NCBI GenBank assembly: GCA_025928535.1
Contig: JAICJJ010000113.1
Coordinates: 1-7,697, forward strand
DNA from: Thermomicrobiales bacterium
Lineage (GTDB): Bacteria > Chloroflexota > Chloroflexia > Thermomicrobiales > UBA6265
Direction: 5' to 3'
DNA length: 7,697 nt
Every line of letters begins with the position of its first letter. Within the stretch, counting starts at the first letter, position 1. The notes under the pieces are model-generated. The model did not search any database and had not been told where the DNA came from. It worked only from the letters and a program-made list of their open reading frames with translations. Below, piece after piece: positions 1 to 6,522 of this stretch. A program made the position numbers and the translations under genes.

Positions 1-295
1 CCAGTTCACGGTAATACGCCAATTCGCCCTGGGCGTGGGCATACGCCGCGGCGTGCGTTCGGTAGTCGAGGCGGTCGCCGTGCCGCGGCTTGACGCGCGC
101 CAGCACCGTCGCCAGCAAGACGCCGACGCCGCCCGCGCGCAATTCGGGAAAGGCGACCGTGCCGCCGGCCCGCCCCTTGTCGGTCAAGCCGTCGGCCAGT
201 TCCTGCTTGCGCGTCTCGTGCGCGCCACGCGTCAGATCGCGGTTGTAGACAAGCGCGTTGAGCGCCAGATCGAGATGCGCGTCGATGATGAGCAC
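1..295 (-). CDS. M19-family (membrane/renal dipeptidase-like) metallopeptidase, N-terminal part only
   Basis: Only the first 98 codons are in the window; the gene continues past position 1. M19 enzymes are zinc-dependent dipeptidases that cleave dipeptides, often including those with a C-terminal D-residue. The protein begins VLIIDAHLDLALNALVYNRD. The H-x-D pair (His7, Asp9) matches the first two zinc ligands of the family, and a Gly-rich stretch followed by FPELRAGGVGVLLATVLARV matches the next conserved strand and helix. The remaining ligands (Glu and two His) would lie outside the window. GTG at 295 is chosen because an in-frame TAG lies seven codons upstream and GAGGG (303-307) sits 7 bases before it. 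No signal peptide is visible, so a cytoplasmic enzyme is likely. It follows the binding-protein gene by 66 bases on the same strand, which fits hydrolysis of imported peptides. Family call is firm; substrate is unknown. Confidence 0.85.
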   Translation of the reverse strand, partial: MLIIDAHLDLALNALVYNRDLTRGAHETRKQELADGLTDKGRAGGTVAFPELRAGGVGVLLATVLARVKPRHGDRLDYRTHAAAYAHAQGELAYYREL

Positions 296-302
296 GCGGC
301 TG

Positions 303-307
303 CCCTC
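303..307 (-). promoter_or_regulatory. Shine-Dalgarno of the M19 dipeptidase gene
   Basis: GAGGG on the minus strand, 7 bases before the GTG at 295. It supports this non-ATG start, since the frame is closed just upstream by TAG. Confidence 0.6.
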
Positions 308-319
308 GCTCTATTCGCC

Positions 320-352
320 GGCCGGATCGGCAGCCGTCGTGCCGGTCCGGCC
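320..352 (-). other. Strong intergenic hairpin between binding-protein gene and dipeptidase gene
   Basis: A 33-base inverted repeat starts about 10 bases after the binding-protein stop. The outer arms are GGCCGGA and TCCGGCC (7 bp), the inner arms CGGCA and TGCCG (5 bp), with one unpaired position between them and a 7-base loop. No T-run follows on the minus strand, so it does not look like a standard intrinsic terminator. A role in protecting the 3' end of the abundant binding-protein message, or in partial attenuation before the dipeptidase gene, is inferred. Such hairpins are common after binding-protein genes in ABC operons. Confidence 0.6.
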
Positions 353-361
353 GAGGCGCGA

Positions 362-2008
362 TCACCCTTTTCGCTTGATGGTCGAGACGTCGAAATTCCA
401 GGTCGGATTGGCGACGACGCCGGTCAGATCGTTGCGATAGGGGTAACTGAAGACCGGCTGAATCAAGACCTGAAACGGACAATCCTTGAGCAGGTCGCGC
501 TGGGCTTGCTGGAGCAAGGCCGCCTGCTTCGCCGGATCGGCCGTCTTGCGCGCTTCGGCGAAAAGCGCCGTCGCCGGATGATTCGGCGCGTGCCATTTGA
601 ACCGATTGACGCAGACCGCGCCGGTCGGTCCCCAAGCGTCGATCAGATCGTACGGGGTCGGCGTGCCGACGTAGTACGCGCCGACCACCGTTTCGATTTC
701 GCCGGCGCGGTACTTCGGCCGGAAGATTTCTTCGTCCTGGACATCGAGTTCGACATCGACGCCGACCTCGCCGAAATCGGATTGCAGTTTTTCCGCCAGG
801 AGACTGTCTTGCACGCCGCCGATGATCTCGGTCGACGACGCCGACATCATCGTCTTGAATCCGTTGGCATAGCCTGCTTCGGCGAGCAGCGCCTTCGCCT
901 TGTCGGGATCGTGCGTGTAGCCGTCCTTGCCCGGCTCCAGCGCGCCATTCAGCCCGACCGGGATGATGCTGGGCGGCGTGAGCGCGCCGTCGCGCAGCGA
1001 GCGAATGCCGTCGTAGTCGACGGCGTACTTGAGCGCGAGTTGCACCTTGGGGTCGGCGATCGCCTTGTTGCGTGTCGGGTCGCAGGTGAAGCCGACCGCC
1101 ATGAAGCCCAGCATCGGGGTCGAGGCGGTTTCGATGTCCGGATTCTGCTTGAGCGCATCCAGTTGCTCGGTCAGCAACCCCCAGGCGATTTCCGCGTCGC
1201 CTTTTTCGAGCATCTGCTGAAGGGCGCTGCTGTCCGGGGCCGATTGCAGGATAACGTCGTCGATGCCGACGCCGCGCCAAGATGACGCATTGCGCGACAT
1301 CGTGATCCGGTCTTTCGGCGTGTAGCCGGTCAGCACATAGGGGCCGCTCCCGGCGGAATTCTGGGTCAACCAGTCGGTGGCTCCGTCCGTGCCCTTGCCC
1401 GCGCCCAGTTGATCCGTCCCGCCATGTTCGGTCACCACCTTGCGGTCGAGAACGCCGAAGTTGGCCGAGCAGAGCGAGCCGAGGAAGGTGGCATCCGGGT
1501 TGTTCAGCGTGATCCGCACGGTCGCCGGATCGACGATGTCGACCGCCTTGACCGGGTCCATCAGGTACGACGCCTGGCTGACGAGATTCTTCAGGCGGTC
1601 GTAACTGAATTTGACGTCGTCCGCGCTCAGCGGATTGCCGGAACTGAATTTCACGTCCGGCTTGAGCTTGAACGTGTAGGTCGTCAGATCGTCCGACACC
1701 TGCCAGGACTCGGCCAGCATCGGCACGATCTGCTTCGTGCTGTCGGCCGGCGTGGTGACGAGGGTGTCGTAGCAGCCGCGCAAGACCACGGTGTACGTTT
1801 CCTCGCCGGCGATGCCGGGATCGAGCGTGATCACGTCGTCGATGTTGCGGCCGACGATCAGCGGCTTCGCCTGCTGCGCCACGGCGCCAGGTCGCGATGC
1901 GGAGCCGACGGCCGCGACGACAGCGACCGCGCCGGCCGCTTTGAGCGCCTGACGGCGGCTGAGCCGGGCGCGAACGACGGCGCCGGCCGACGAGATGCGT
2001 TCCGACAT
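362..2008 (-). CDS. ABC transporter substrate-binding protein, family 5 (peptide-binding), Tat-exported
   Basis: A 548-residue extracytoplasmic binding protein that delivers peptides or related solutes to the DppBC-type permease. Residues 1-44 look like a Tat signal: twin arginines at 18-19 in LSRRQALK, a hydrophobic Ala/Val stretch at 24-37, and likely cleavage after AVA (44). There is no lipobox cysteine. The mature part fits SBP_bac_5 along its length. The family signature is at about 99-138 (LAESWQVSDD, then YTFKLKPDVKF and LSADDVKFSYDR). The chain ends near FDVSTIKRKG, and length is usual for the family. ATG at 2008 is chosen because AAAGGAG lies 6 bases upstream and the Tat signal follows at once. 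The frame stays open further upstream, but only over dppC. It follows dppC by 73 bases in the same orientation. Family is certain; ligand (peptide, dipeptide, other) is not readable from sequence. Confidence 0.95.
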   Translation of the reverse strand: MSERISSAGAVVRARLSRRQALKAAGAVAVVAAVGSASRPGAVAQQAKPLIVGRNIDDVITLDPGIAGEETYTVVLRGCYDTLVTTPADSTKQIVPMLAESWQVSDDLTTYTFKLKPDVKFSSGNPLSADDVKFSYDRLKNLVSQASYLMDPVKAVDIVDPATVRITLNNPDATFLGSLCSANFGVLDRKVVTEHGGTDQLGAGKGTDGATDWLTQNSAGSGPYVLTGYTPKDRITMSRNASSWRGVGIDDVILQSAPDSSALQQMLEKGDAEIAWGLLTEQLDALKQNPDIETASTPMLGFMAVGFTCDPTRNKAIADPKVQLALKYAVDYDGIRSLRDGALTPPSIIPVGLNGALEPGKDGYTHDPDKAKALLAEAGYANGFKTMMSASSTEIIGGVQDSLLAEKLQSDFGEVGVDVELDVQDEEIFRPKYRAGEIETVVGAYYVGTPTPYDLIDAWGPTGAVCVNRFKWHAPNHPATALFAEARKTADPAKQAALLQQAQRDLLKDCPFQVLIQPVFSYPYRNDLTGVVANPTWNFDVSTIKRKG

Positions 2009-2014
2009 CGACTG

Positions 2015-2021
2015 CTCCTTT
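2015..2021 (-). promoter_or_regulatory. Shine-Dalgarno of the binding-protein gene
   Basis: AAAGGAG on the minus strand, 6 bases before ATG 2008. It is one of the stronger ribosome sites in the window and fixes the start well downstream of the longest open frame. It fits the high expression usual for binding proteins. Confidence 0.8.
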
Positions 2022-2032
2022 CGTCCTGCGCT

Positions 2033-2046
2033 GCGGCGCCCGCCGC
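2033..2046 (-). other. Small GC hairpin between dppC and the binding-protein gene
   Basis: GCGGC and GCCGC arms (5 bp) around a 4-base loop lie in the 73-base gap between dppC and the binding-protein gene, just upstream of the ribosome site. No T-run follows. It may be a processing or stability element, but short GC stems occur by chance in DNA of this composition. Confidence 0.25.
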
Positions 2047-2081
2047 GCGCATCCTCTGCTGACTGCCCCGACGGCGCGGGC

Positions 2082-2987
2082 TCACCGTCCCCCGCGCAGC
2101 CGGGGATCGAGCGCATCCTGCACGGCGTCGCCGGCCAGATTGAACGCCATGACGACGCTGAAAATGGCCAGTCCTGGGAACGCGGCGAGCCACCATTGAT
2201 TGGGGGCTTGCGCCCCGTCCGCGACCATCGCTCCCCATTCCGGCGCCGGCGGGCGAACGCCGAGTCCAAGGTACGACAGCGCGGCGGCGGCGGTGATGCC
2301 GCTGCCAATATCGACCGTCGCCAGCACCAGCAGCGGCATGAACGCATTCGGCAAGATCGTTCGCAGCAGCAAGCGGGGCGTCCCGGCGCCGGCGGCGACC
2401 GCCGCCTGGACATATTCCTGCTGCCGGACGGAGAGGGTGACGCCCCGCATCATCCGGGCGTAAGTCGGCCACCAGACCGCCACCAGCGCCAGCATCGCGT
2501 TCCGCAAGTCGGGGCCGAGCGCGGCGGCGATCGCCAGCGCCAGAATGATCGGCGGAAAGGCGAGAAAGACGTCGGTCACGCGCATGACCGATTCGTCGAC
2601 GAGGCCGCCGCGGAAGCCGGCCGCCGCGCCGATGGCGACGCCGGCCACCCCGGCAAGGCCGATCACCATCACGCCGACCGGAATGGAGATCCGCGCGCCA
2701 TACACGACGCGCGCCAATTGGTCGCGTCCCAATTTGTCGGTGCCGAACGGATGCGCCCGCGACGGCGGCGCGAACCGGGCGCTGAAATCTTGCTTCAGCG
2801 GCGGGGCGGGAGCGATGACGGGCGCGAAGATCATCACGCCGAGCCAGGCGAGCAATACCGTGACGCCGACGATCGCCAACGGCCGCGCCAGCAAAAAGGC
2901 GATCCCGCCGGCCCAGCGCCGTCGGGCGCGACGCGGGAAGACGCCGCCCGCGGCTTGGGCGCCCAGGCCCGCCAGGGTCGCGCTCAC
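2082..2987 (-). CDS. dppC: ABC transporter permease, DppC/OppC type
   Basis: A 301-residue inner-membrane permease, the second channel subunit of a peptide-type ABC importer. The N-terminus is Arg-rich (19-24), followed by a first membrane helix at about 36-56. The diagnostic family stretch HPFGTDKLGRD (79-89) with the following YGARIS leads into the BPD_transp_1 domain. The EAA loop that contacts the ATPase is at about 192-214 (YVQAAVAAGAGTPRLLLRTI). The C-terminus ALDPRLRG is also typical. The GTG start at 2987 overlaps the dppB stop (GTGA), which implies translational coupling, and there is no strong separate ribosome site. The frame stays open far upstream, but only inside dppB, so the longer reading is rejected. 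Length matches the family (about 300). The Dpp/Opp permease class is certain; the transported solute is not. Confidence 0.95.
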   Translation of the reverse strand: MSATLAGLGAQAAGGVFPRRARRRWAGGIAFLLARPLAIVGVTVLLAWLGVMIFAPVIAPAPPLKQDFSARFAPPSRAHPFGTDKLGRDQLARVVYGARISIPVGVMVIGLAGVAGVAIGAAAGFRGGLVDESVMRVTDVFLAFPPIILALAIAAALGPDLRNAMLALVAVWWPTYARMMRGVTLSVRQQEYVQAAVAAGAGTPRLLLRTILPNAFMPLLVLATVDIGSGITAAAALSYLGLGVRPPAPEWGAMVADGAQAPNQWWLAAFPGLAIFSVVMAFNLAGDAVQDALDPRLRGGR

Positions 2988-4006
2988 GACCCGAACCTGA
3001 TGCGCGGATCGATCAGCGCCTGGCCGACGTCGACGACCAGGTTCACGAGGACGTACATGACGGCAATCACCACGGTCACGCTCATGATGGCGGGAAAATC
3101 GAGGGTCGAGGAGGCGCGAAACGCATACCGGCCGACGCCCGGCCACGCAAAGATCGTCTCGGTGATGACGGTCCCGGAGAGCAGCCCGCCAAACCCGAGC
3201 CCGAGGTAGATGACCACCGGAATCAAGGCGTTGCGGAACGCGTGACGGGAAACGACGACCCGCTCCCGCAAGCCTTTCGCGCGGGCCGTGCGGACGTAGT
3301 CTTGCCCGATCGCCTCCACCATCGACGAACGCGTCACCCGCACGATGTAGGCGAGTTGATAGATCGCCAGCGTGCAGGCTGGCAGCGCCAGATGATGCAG
3401 CGCGTTGGCGAAGCGATCCCACTCGCCCGCCAGCAGGCTGTCGACGGTGTAGAAGCCGGTGACGGTCGGCGGCGGCGACATCGCCGCGTCGAGCCGGCCC
3501 GGCGCGGGCGCCCAGCCAAGCCGGGAATAGAACAGGAGCATGGCCAGCAGCGCCAGCCAGAAGACAGGGATCGACGCGCCCGCGAGGCTGACGACCCGGA
3601 TCGCGCGGTCGGCCACGCCCTCCCGCCGCACGGCGGCGATGACGCCGAGCGGTATCCCGAGCGCGACGCTGATCAGCATCGCCGTCGTCGCCAATTCGAT
3701 TGTGGCGGGCAGGTATTGCCGCAAATCATCGGCGACCGCCCGGTGCGACGAAATGGAGACGCCAAGATCGCCGCGCAGCAACCCGCCGAGATAGCGCAGG
3801 TATTGCGTCGGCAACGGGTCGTCGAGCCCCCAGCGGGCGCGAAAGGCGGCGACGATTTCGGGATCGCTCGCGGCGCGCTCCCCGAGCCCAGTCGCGACCG
3901 GATCGGACGGCACGAAGTGGGAAACGACGAACGCCAACAACGTGATGCCGATGAGCATCGGCGCCAGTAGCGCAATCCGCCGAACGATGTAGCGCTGCAG
4001 GCTCAC
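2984..4006 (-). CDS. dppB: ABC transporter permease, DppB/OppB type
   Basis: A 340-residue inner-membrane permease, first channel subunit of the importer and first gene of the leftward operon. It opens SLQRYIVRRIALLAPMLIGI, the usual DppB N-terminus with the first helix at about 9-30, then VPSDPV in place of the common PGDP. GDLGVSISSHRAV and LPATIELATTAM are classic family motifs. The EAA loop is at about 232-255 (DYVRTARAKGL, then HAFRNALIPVV), and the C-terminus is LIDPRIRFGS. GTG 4006 is chosen because GGGAGG precedes it by 11 bases and the resulting length equals the usual DppB (about 340). An in-frame ATG at 4087 would add 27 residues without family character (Cys-rich MRTYCFFAGCTLDC) and would consume the promoter region, so it is less likely. 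Its end overlaps the dppC start by 4 bases. Confidence 0.93.
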   Translation of the reverse strand: MSLQRYIVRRIALLAPMLIGITLLAFVVSHFVPSDPVATGLGERAASDPEIVAAFRARWGLDDPLPTQYLRYLGGLLRGDLGVSISSHRAVADDLRQYLPATIELATTAMLISVALGIPLGVIAAVRREGVADRAIRVVSLAGASIPVFWLALLAMLLFYSRLGWAPAPGRLDAAMSPPPTVTGFYTVDSLLAGEWDRFANALHHLALPACTLAIYQLAYIVRVTRSSMVEAIGQDYVRTARAKGLRERVVVSRHAFRNALIPVVIYLGLGFGGLLSGTVITETIFAWPGVGRYAFRASSTLDFPAIMSVTVVIAVMYVLVNLVVDVGQALIDPRIRFGS

Positions 4007-4017
4007 GGGGGCGGCGA

Positions 4018-4023
4018 CCTCCC
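4018..4023 (-). promoter_or_regulatory. Probable Shine-Dalgarno of dppB
   Basis: GGGAGG on the minus strand, 11 bases before GTG 4006. The spacing is slightly long, but it is the only good ribosome site in the leader and argues for the shorter DppB over the ATG at 4087. Confidence 0.5.
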
Positions 4024-4028
4024 GGCGA

Positions 4029-4057
4029 TTGACGCGGATGTGGGCGCAGTCTAGAGT
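4029..4057 (+). promoter_or_regulatory. Candidate promoter of the iclR-M81 arm
   Basis: TTGACG (4029-4034, five of six to the sigma70 -35) and TAGAGT (4052-4057, four of six to the -10) are separated by exactly 17 bases. Transcription would start near 4064, leaving a leader of about 50 bases before the iclR ATG. It lies in the only non-coding gap between the divergent arms. Prediction by eye only. Confidence 0.45.
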
Positions 4058-4076
4058 GCATCCAGCGAAGAAACAA
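4048..4076 (-). promoter_or_regulatory. Candidate promoter of the dppB-dppC-binding protein arm
   Basis: On the minus strand, TTGTTT (4071-4076, three of six to -35) and TAGACT (4048-4053, four of six to -10) have 17-base spacing. The -10 shares the TCTAGA palindrome with the -10 of the opposite promoter. The -35 is weak, as expected for a promoter that needs an activator. Confidence is lower than for the rightward promoter. Confidence 0.3.
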
Positions 4077-4078
4077 TA

Positions 4079-4095
4079 GGTTCGCATATGAAACC
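4079..4095. promoter_or_regulatory. Candidate IclR-family operator (imperfect palindrome)
   Basis: GGTTC-GCATAT-GAAACC: arms GGTTC and GAA(A)CC surround a CATATG centre, imperfect by one inserted base. It sits just upstream of the -35 of the leftward candidate promoter and in the leader of iclR. That would suit a regulator that represses its own gene and acts on the transporter arm. IclR-family operators are usually short palindromes of about 13-17 bp in such divergent regions. No binding evidence exists here. Confidence 0.35.
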
Positions 4096-4116
4096 AACGC
4101 GATCTGGAACGGCGCC

Positions 4117-4923
4117 ATGTCGATCCCGACCAGCCAATCGGCAGTCCGCCACGAGGTTCCGGCCTTGCGCAAGGGCCTGCAGGTGCTGACCACGCTGGGA
4201 GCCGAGGCTCCCCTCTCCATGGCCGACATCCAGCGGCGCACCGGACTGAACAAGACGATGACGTTTCGCCTCTTGCGGGCGCTCGCCGACCAGGGCTTCG
4301 TCGAGCAAGACCCGACGACGCGCGCCTGGTCGCTGGGTCTGAGGCTGCTCGAACTGGGATCGCTGGTGGCGACCCGGCAAAATCTCGTCGCGGTCAGCCA
4401 GCCGCTGCTGGTTCAATTGCGCGAACGCTTCGCGGAGACGGTGAATCTGGGCGTCTTGCGGGACGACCGGGTGGTCTATCTGGCGATGGCCGAAGGCGGA
4501 CATGGCCTGCGGATGTCGGCGCGTCTTGGCGCGAGCGACCCGCTCCACGCGACGGCGTTGGGCAAGGCCATCCTCGCCTTCATGGACGACCGCGAACGCG
4601 CCCGCATCGTGGCGGCCGCCCCCCTCGCCCGTCAAACCCCGCACACGATCACCGACCCCGCGCGCCTCGTCGAGGAATTGGCGGCCACCCGCGCCCGCGG
4701 CTACGCCATCGACGACCAGGAAAATGAAATCGGCGCCCGTTGCGTCGGCGCGCCGATCCTCGATCCGGCCGGCCGGCCCGTCGCCGCCCTCAGCATTGCC
4801 GGCCCCACGGCGCGGATCGACGGGGAGCGCGTCAACTCCCTCGCCGCGGCGCTGACCGATGCGGCGGCGGAGATCGGATGGCGGTTCGGTGGGGCGGCGC
4901 GACCGTCGGGCGACGGAGCGTGA
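4117..4923 (+). CDS. IclR-family transcriptional regulator
   Basis: A 268-residue one-component DNA-binding regulator, usually a dimer or tetramer that responds to a small ligand. Residues about 14-66 form the winged helix-turn-helix (VPALRKGLQVLTTL, recognition helix region NKTMTFRLLRALADQGFV). A linker helix around RAWSLGLRLLELG (69-81) leads to the effector domain at about 90-255. The C-terminal family signature is nearly complete at 195-216 (GYAIDDQENEIGARCVGAPILD is its core, with Leu where an aromatic or His is usual). ATG 4117 has a modest ribosome site (GGAA at 4106-4109). Another ATG at 4088 is out of frame. It is divergent from the dpp arm and 38 bases upstream of the M81 gene, so it probably controls both. 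The ligand cannot be read from sequence; a peptide or amino acid product is only a guess from context. Confidence 0.95.
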   Translation: MSIPTSQSAVRHEVPALRKGLQVLTTLGAEAPLSMADIQRRTGLNKTMTFRLLRALADQGFVEQDPTTRAWSLGLRLLELGSLVATRQNLVAVSQPLLVQLRERFAETVNLGVLRDDRVVYLAMAEGGHGLRMSARLGASDPLHATALGKAILAFMDDRERARIVAAAPLARQTPHTITDPARLVEELAATRARGYAIDDQENEIGARCVGAPILDPAGRPVAALSIAGPTARIDGERVNSLAAALTDAAAEIGWRFGGAARPSGDGA

Positions 4924-4951
4924 GCCGCGGCCGCACGACCGTTCAGCGCGC

Positions 4952-4957
4952 GGGAGG
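4952..4957 (+). promoter_or_regulatory. Shine-Dalgarno of the M81 peptidase gene
   Basis: GGGAGG, 4 bases before ATG 4962. It favours this ATG over an in-frame GTG at 4920 that overlaps the iclR stop (GTGA) and would add 14 residues; GGAG lies only one base before that GTG. Confidence 0.6.
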
Positions 4958-4961
4958 CGTC

Positions 4962-6443
4962 ATGCGATTCGCCATCGGCGGCATCGTCAACGAGACCAAC
5001 ACCTTTGCGACCGGGCCGGTCGGCCTCGACGCGTTTCTCCAACTTCGGGGCGAGGCGTGTCTGGCGTACGCCCGAACGAACCATTCGCTCGGCGGCGCGA
5101 TCGACGGCTGCCGCGACCTCGGCATCGAACCGGTTCCGACCCTCTACGCCGATGCGTTCGCTTCAGGTCTGCCGAGCCGAACCGCGTTCACGACGCTCCT
5201 CGACGAATTGGCTGGGCGGATCGCCGACGCCGGTCCGCTCGACGGCGTCGTGCTGACGCTCCATGGCGCGATGGCGGCCGACGGCCATCCCGACGCCGAA
5301 TCGACGATCGCGCGGCGGGTGCGGGCGGTCGTTGGCCCCGACGTGCCGATCGCGGTGACGCTCGATTTCCACGCCAACATCGGGCAACCGATGGTCGATG
5401 CCGTCGAGATCGTCACAACTTATGACACCTATCCGCATCGCGACGAAGCAGAGCGGGCGCGGGAAGCGGCAGCGCTGCTGGCGCGGACGGCGCGCGGCGA
5501 AATCCGACCGACGGCGGCGCTGGCGAAACCGCCGATGTTGCCGGTTCCGCAAGGGCAGCACACCGAAGTTTCGCCATTCCGGGATCTGATCGCGGCGGCG
5601 CACGCGATGGAGCGCCGCGACGCGCTGACGGTCACGGTCGCCGGCGGCTTTCCCTATGCCGATGTCCCGGTCGCCGGAGCCGGCTTCCTGGTCATCACCG
5701 ATGGCGAGCCCGAGCGGGCGCGCTCGCTGGCCGACGCCTTGGCGCGTCAGGCATGGACGTCGCGCGAGGCGATGCGCGTGCGCAACACGCCGGTGGAGCA
5801 GGCGGTCGCCGAGGCGATCGCCTATCCCGACGGCTCCGTCATCCTCGTCGATGTCGGCGACAATATCGGCGGCGGCACGCCGGGCGACGGCACGGCGCTC
5901 CTGGCCGAACTGCTGCGGCAACGGGCGCGCCGCGCCGTAATGGTGATCGCCGACCGGGCGGCTGTGGCGGACGCGGCGCGGGCCGGCGTCGGCGGCATCG
6001 TCGAGAGCATGGTCGGCGGCAAGACCGACGCCTGGCATGGCGAGCCGGTTCCCATTCAGGGCCGGGTCGGCGCCATCAGCGACGGCCGCTGGGTGCACGA
6101 AGGGCCGGAATGGGCCGGCGTGCCAGTCGACATGGGAACGACGGCGGTGGTCCAGGTCGATGGCGTGACGCTGGTCCTCACCGAAAAGCCGACCGCGCCG
6201 GGCGATTTGCAGCAACTCAAGTCGCTCGGCATCGAACCGGCGGCGCAGCAGATCATCGTCGTCAAGGCGGCGGTGCGCTGGCGTGGCGGCTACGGCCCGA
6301 TCGCCAAACGAGCGATCCACGTCGACACGCCCGGCCTTGGCAGCGCCGACCTGATGCGTTTTCCATTCCGCCACGTTCGGCGGCCGATCTGGCCGCTCGA
6401 TCCGGAAACCGCCTGGGCGCCGCCGTCGATTCCTGGTTCGTAG
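4962..6443 (+). CDS. M81-family metallopeptidase (MlrC / microcystinase C-like)
   Basis: A 493-residue predicted cytoplasmic metallohydrolase with no signal peptide. The family is named after MlrC, which hydrolyses linearised microcystin and its tetrapeptide; most members have unknown substrates. The N-terminal domain (about 1-290) starts RFAIGGIVNETNTFA, with the conserved ETNTF at 11-15. It has LHGAM (100-104), the D-x-H motif DFHAN (135-139), TYDTYPH (153-159), QGQHTEVSP (197-205) and GGFPYADVP (228-236). The Asp, His and Glu in these motifs are the expected metal ligands. The C-terminal domain (about 290-475) contains DVGDNIGGGTPGDGT (297-311). Length agrees with the family (about 490-510). 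It lies 38 bases after iclR and is probably co-transcribed with it. Association with a peptide transporter and an M19 dipeptidase argues for peptide breakdown. Activity on microcystin should not be assumed. Confidence 0.92.
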   Translation: MRFAIGGIVNETNTFATGPVGLDAFLQLRGEACLAYARTNHSLGGAIDGCRDLGIEPVPTLYADAFASGLPSRTAFTTLLDELAGRIADAGPLDGVVLTLHGAMAADGHPDAESTIARRVRAVVGPDVPIAVTLDFHANIGQPMVDAVEIVTTYDTYPHRDEAERAREAAALLARTARGEIRPTAALAKPPMLPVPQGQHTEVSPFRDLIAAAHAMERRDALTVTVAGGFPYADVPVAGAGFLVITDGEPERARSLADALARQAWTSREAMRVRNTPVEQAVAEAIAYPDGSVILVDVGDNIGGGTPGDGTALLAELLRQRARRAVMVIADRAAVADAARAGVGGIVESMVGGKTDAWHGEPVPIQGRVGAISDGRWVHEGPEWAGVPVDMGTTAVVQVDGVTLVLTEKPTAPGDLQQLKSLGIEPAAQQIIVVKAAVRWRGGYGPIAKRAIHVDTPGLGSADLMRFPFRHVRRPIWPLDPETAWAPPSIPGS

Positions 6444-6502
6444 CCCATCTGATCAACCACGGCCGGCGCCTGGCGCTCGACCCTCGCCGTCGCTCCCACT
6501 GA

Positions 6503-6520
6503 CCGGTCGGGTCGAACCGG
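6503..6520. other. Weak hairpin between convergent genes
   Basis: CCGGT and ACCGG (5 bp) with an 8-base loop lie in the 79-base gap between the M81 stop and the convergent orphan gene stop. No clear T-run follows on either strand. It is the only hairpin I see where a bidirectional terminator would be expected, but it is weak and may be chance. Confidence 0.2.
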
Positions 6521-6522
6521 CG

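Noticed and set aside
6..1285. Two long open frames over the binding-protein gene, one on each strand (6-1280 minus, 35-1285 plus)
   Set aside because: Both are Arg-rich and low in family character, as expected of off-frames in GC-rich DNA. The true binding-protein frame and the M19 frame cover this stretch.
2009..2413. Upstream extension of the binding-protein frame to an ATG at 2413
   Set aside because: It lies inside dppC in another frame, and ATG 2008 has a strong ribosome site followed at once by the Tat signal.
1995..3209. 404-codon plus-strand frame over dppC
   Set aside because: Composition is dominated by Arg, Gly, Asp and His with no recognisable domain. It is antisense to a clear permease.
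2988..3422. Upstream extension of the dppC frame to an ATG at 3422
   Set aside because: It lies inside dppB in another frame. The GTGA overlap at 2984-2987 gives a normal-length DppC.
4007..4087. 27-residue N-terminal extension of DppB from ATG 4087
   Set aside because: Cys-rich and unlike DppB, it would remove the divergent promoter gap, and it lacks a ribosome site. GTG 4006 gives the usual length.
4051..4644. 197-codon minus-strand frame opposite iclR
   Set aside because: Antisense shadow of a clear IclR-family gene with no domain character of its own.
5163..6374. 403-codon minus-strand frame opposite the M81 gene
   Set aside because: Arg/His/Asp-rich shadow. The sense strand carries all M81 motifs in order.
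6444..6522. Intrinsic terminator between M81 and the orphan gene
   Set aside because: Only a 5-bp stem with no T-run on either strand. It is listed as a weak hairpin and not as a terminator.
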